Source: JBAYDV01 sp041668045 (GTDB taxonomy: Bacteria; Bacteroidota; Bacteroidia; Bacteroidales; UBA932). Taken from it: a stretch of DNA of 8,355 nucleotides. Below the pieces are notes generated by a model. It had not been told where the DNA came from and did no database searches. It saw only the letters and a list, made by a program, of their open reading frames with translations. A program made the translations under genes and the position numbers. Each line of letters begins with the position of its first letter. Position 1 is the stretch's first letter. Of the stretch, positions 7,943 to 8,355 are shown piece by piece. The stretch lies in assembly GCA_041668045.1 (NCBI GenBank), contig JBAYDV010000085.1, forward strand, positions 1 to 8,355. Direction: 5' to 3'.

Positions 7943-8355
7943 ATGAAAAAAATATTTATTTTTATTTTAATGATATGTTGCTTTACTAGCTGCAAGAATA
8001 AAACAGAAAAAGTTAATTTTGTTACTATTAATGGTACTGATCTTATGAACCCTGATAATAGTAAACTTTTTATTAAAGGCACTAACTTAGGTAACTGGAT
8101 CAATCCGGAAGGTTATATGTTCGGTTTTCATAAAGCGAATTCACCTAGACTTATAAACCAAATGTTTTGCGAACTTGTAGGACCTGATTTTACTGCTGAA
8201 TTCTGGAGAAAATTCAAAGATAATTATATAACTAAAGCTGACATTAATTTTATTCACTCTTGTGGAGCAAATACCATAAGAATTCCTTTTAATTATCGTC
8301 TTTTCACAGATGAGGATTATATGGGATTAACATCAAAACAAGACGGATTTATAAG
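7943..8355 (+). CDS. GH5-type glycoside hydrolase lipoprotein, N-terminal part only (cut by right edge)
   Basis: An open frame starts at ATG 7943, seven bases after the regulator stop, and runs off the window after 137 codons. The N-terminus is a short lipoprotein signal, MKKIFIFILMICCFTSC, with Cys17 as the anchor, followed by a charged linker (KNKTEK). Residues 43-60 (FIKGTNLGNW then INPEGYMF) match the first strand region of GH5 enzymes, and NTIRIPFNYRLF (110-121) matches the second strand with its conserved Arg113. The catalytic glutamates (NEP and the later nucleophile) lie beyond the edge and cannot be checked. Members of GH5 hydrolyse beta-linked glucans, mannans and related chains; with a GH30 neighbour a beta-glucanase or exo-beta-glucosidase role is plausible but inferred. 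The subfamily cannot be named from this fragment. Tight spacing behind the regulator suggests a shared transcript. Confidence 0.8.
   Translation, partial: MKKIFIFILMICCFTSCKNKTEKVNFVTINGTDLMNPDNSKLFIKGTNLGNWINPEGYMFGFHKANSPRLINQMFCELVGPDFTAEFWRKFKDNYITKADINFIHSCGANTIRIPFNYRLFTDEDYMGLTSKQDGFI

Noticed and set aside
7903..8103. 66-codon minus-strand open frame across the regulator/GH5 junction
   Set aside because: It is antisense to the regulator end and the GH5 lipoprotein signal, both of which have clear family signatures.
1..8355. Mobile elements, CRISPR arrays, RNA genes or a defence system
   Set aside because: No transposase, integrase, regular spaced repeats or tRNA-like structures were seen, and nearly every base is accounted for by PUL genes.

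Overview
The window looks like part of a polysaccharide utilization locus (PUL) from a low-GC member of the Bacteroidota, probably Bacteroidales. The signs are a susC/susD pair, secreted enzymes with lipoprotein signals, a SusR-like membrane regulator and weak or absent Shine-Dalgarno sequences. Hand-sampled lines suggest about 30% GC overall. The genus cannot be told from this sequence.

The minus-strand arm runs from about 6077 leftwards: a SusC-like TonB-dependent transporter (1009 aa), 12 bp, a SusD-like surface lipoprotein (513 aa), 1 bp, then a GH30-family glycosidase that leaves the window at base 1 with probably only its last few codons missing. A 196-bp, extremely AT-rich divergent intergenic region (6078-6273) holds short palindromes and a repeated A-tract/TAGTAAA element. 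The plus-strand arm starts with a SusR-like one-component membrane regulator (553 aa). Seven bases later comes a lipoprotein with a GH5-type N-terminus, cut off by the right edge.

Inferred working model: the lipid-anchored GH30 and GH5 enzymes cut a glucan at the cell surface or in the periplasm, SusD captures the products and SusC imports them using TonB energy. The regulator senses a product through its periplasmic half and uses a cytoplasmic helix-turn-helix domain to activate the divergent susC promoter, possibly also its own promoter and that of the GH5 gene. The order susC-susD-GH30 recalls the Bacteroides thetaiotaomicron locus for fungal beta-1,6-glucan, so a beta-1,6- or mixed beta-1,3/1,6-glucan is the best substrate guess. 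The sequence alone does not prove it.

I see no RNA genes, insertion sequences, CRISPR arrays or frameshifted genes. Apart from the 196-bp spacer the window is almost entirely coding. No wholly new system is evident; the most interesting points are the split layout, the regulator-hydrolase coupling and the candidate operators.
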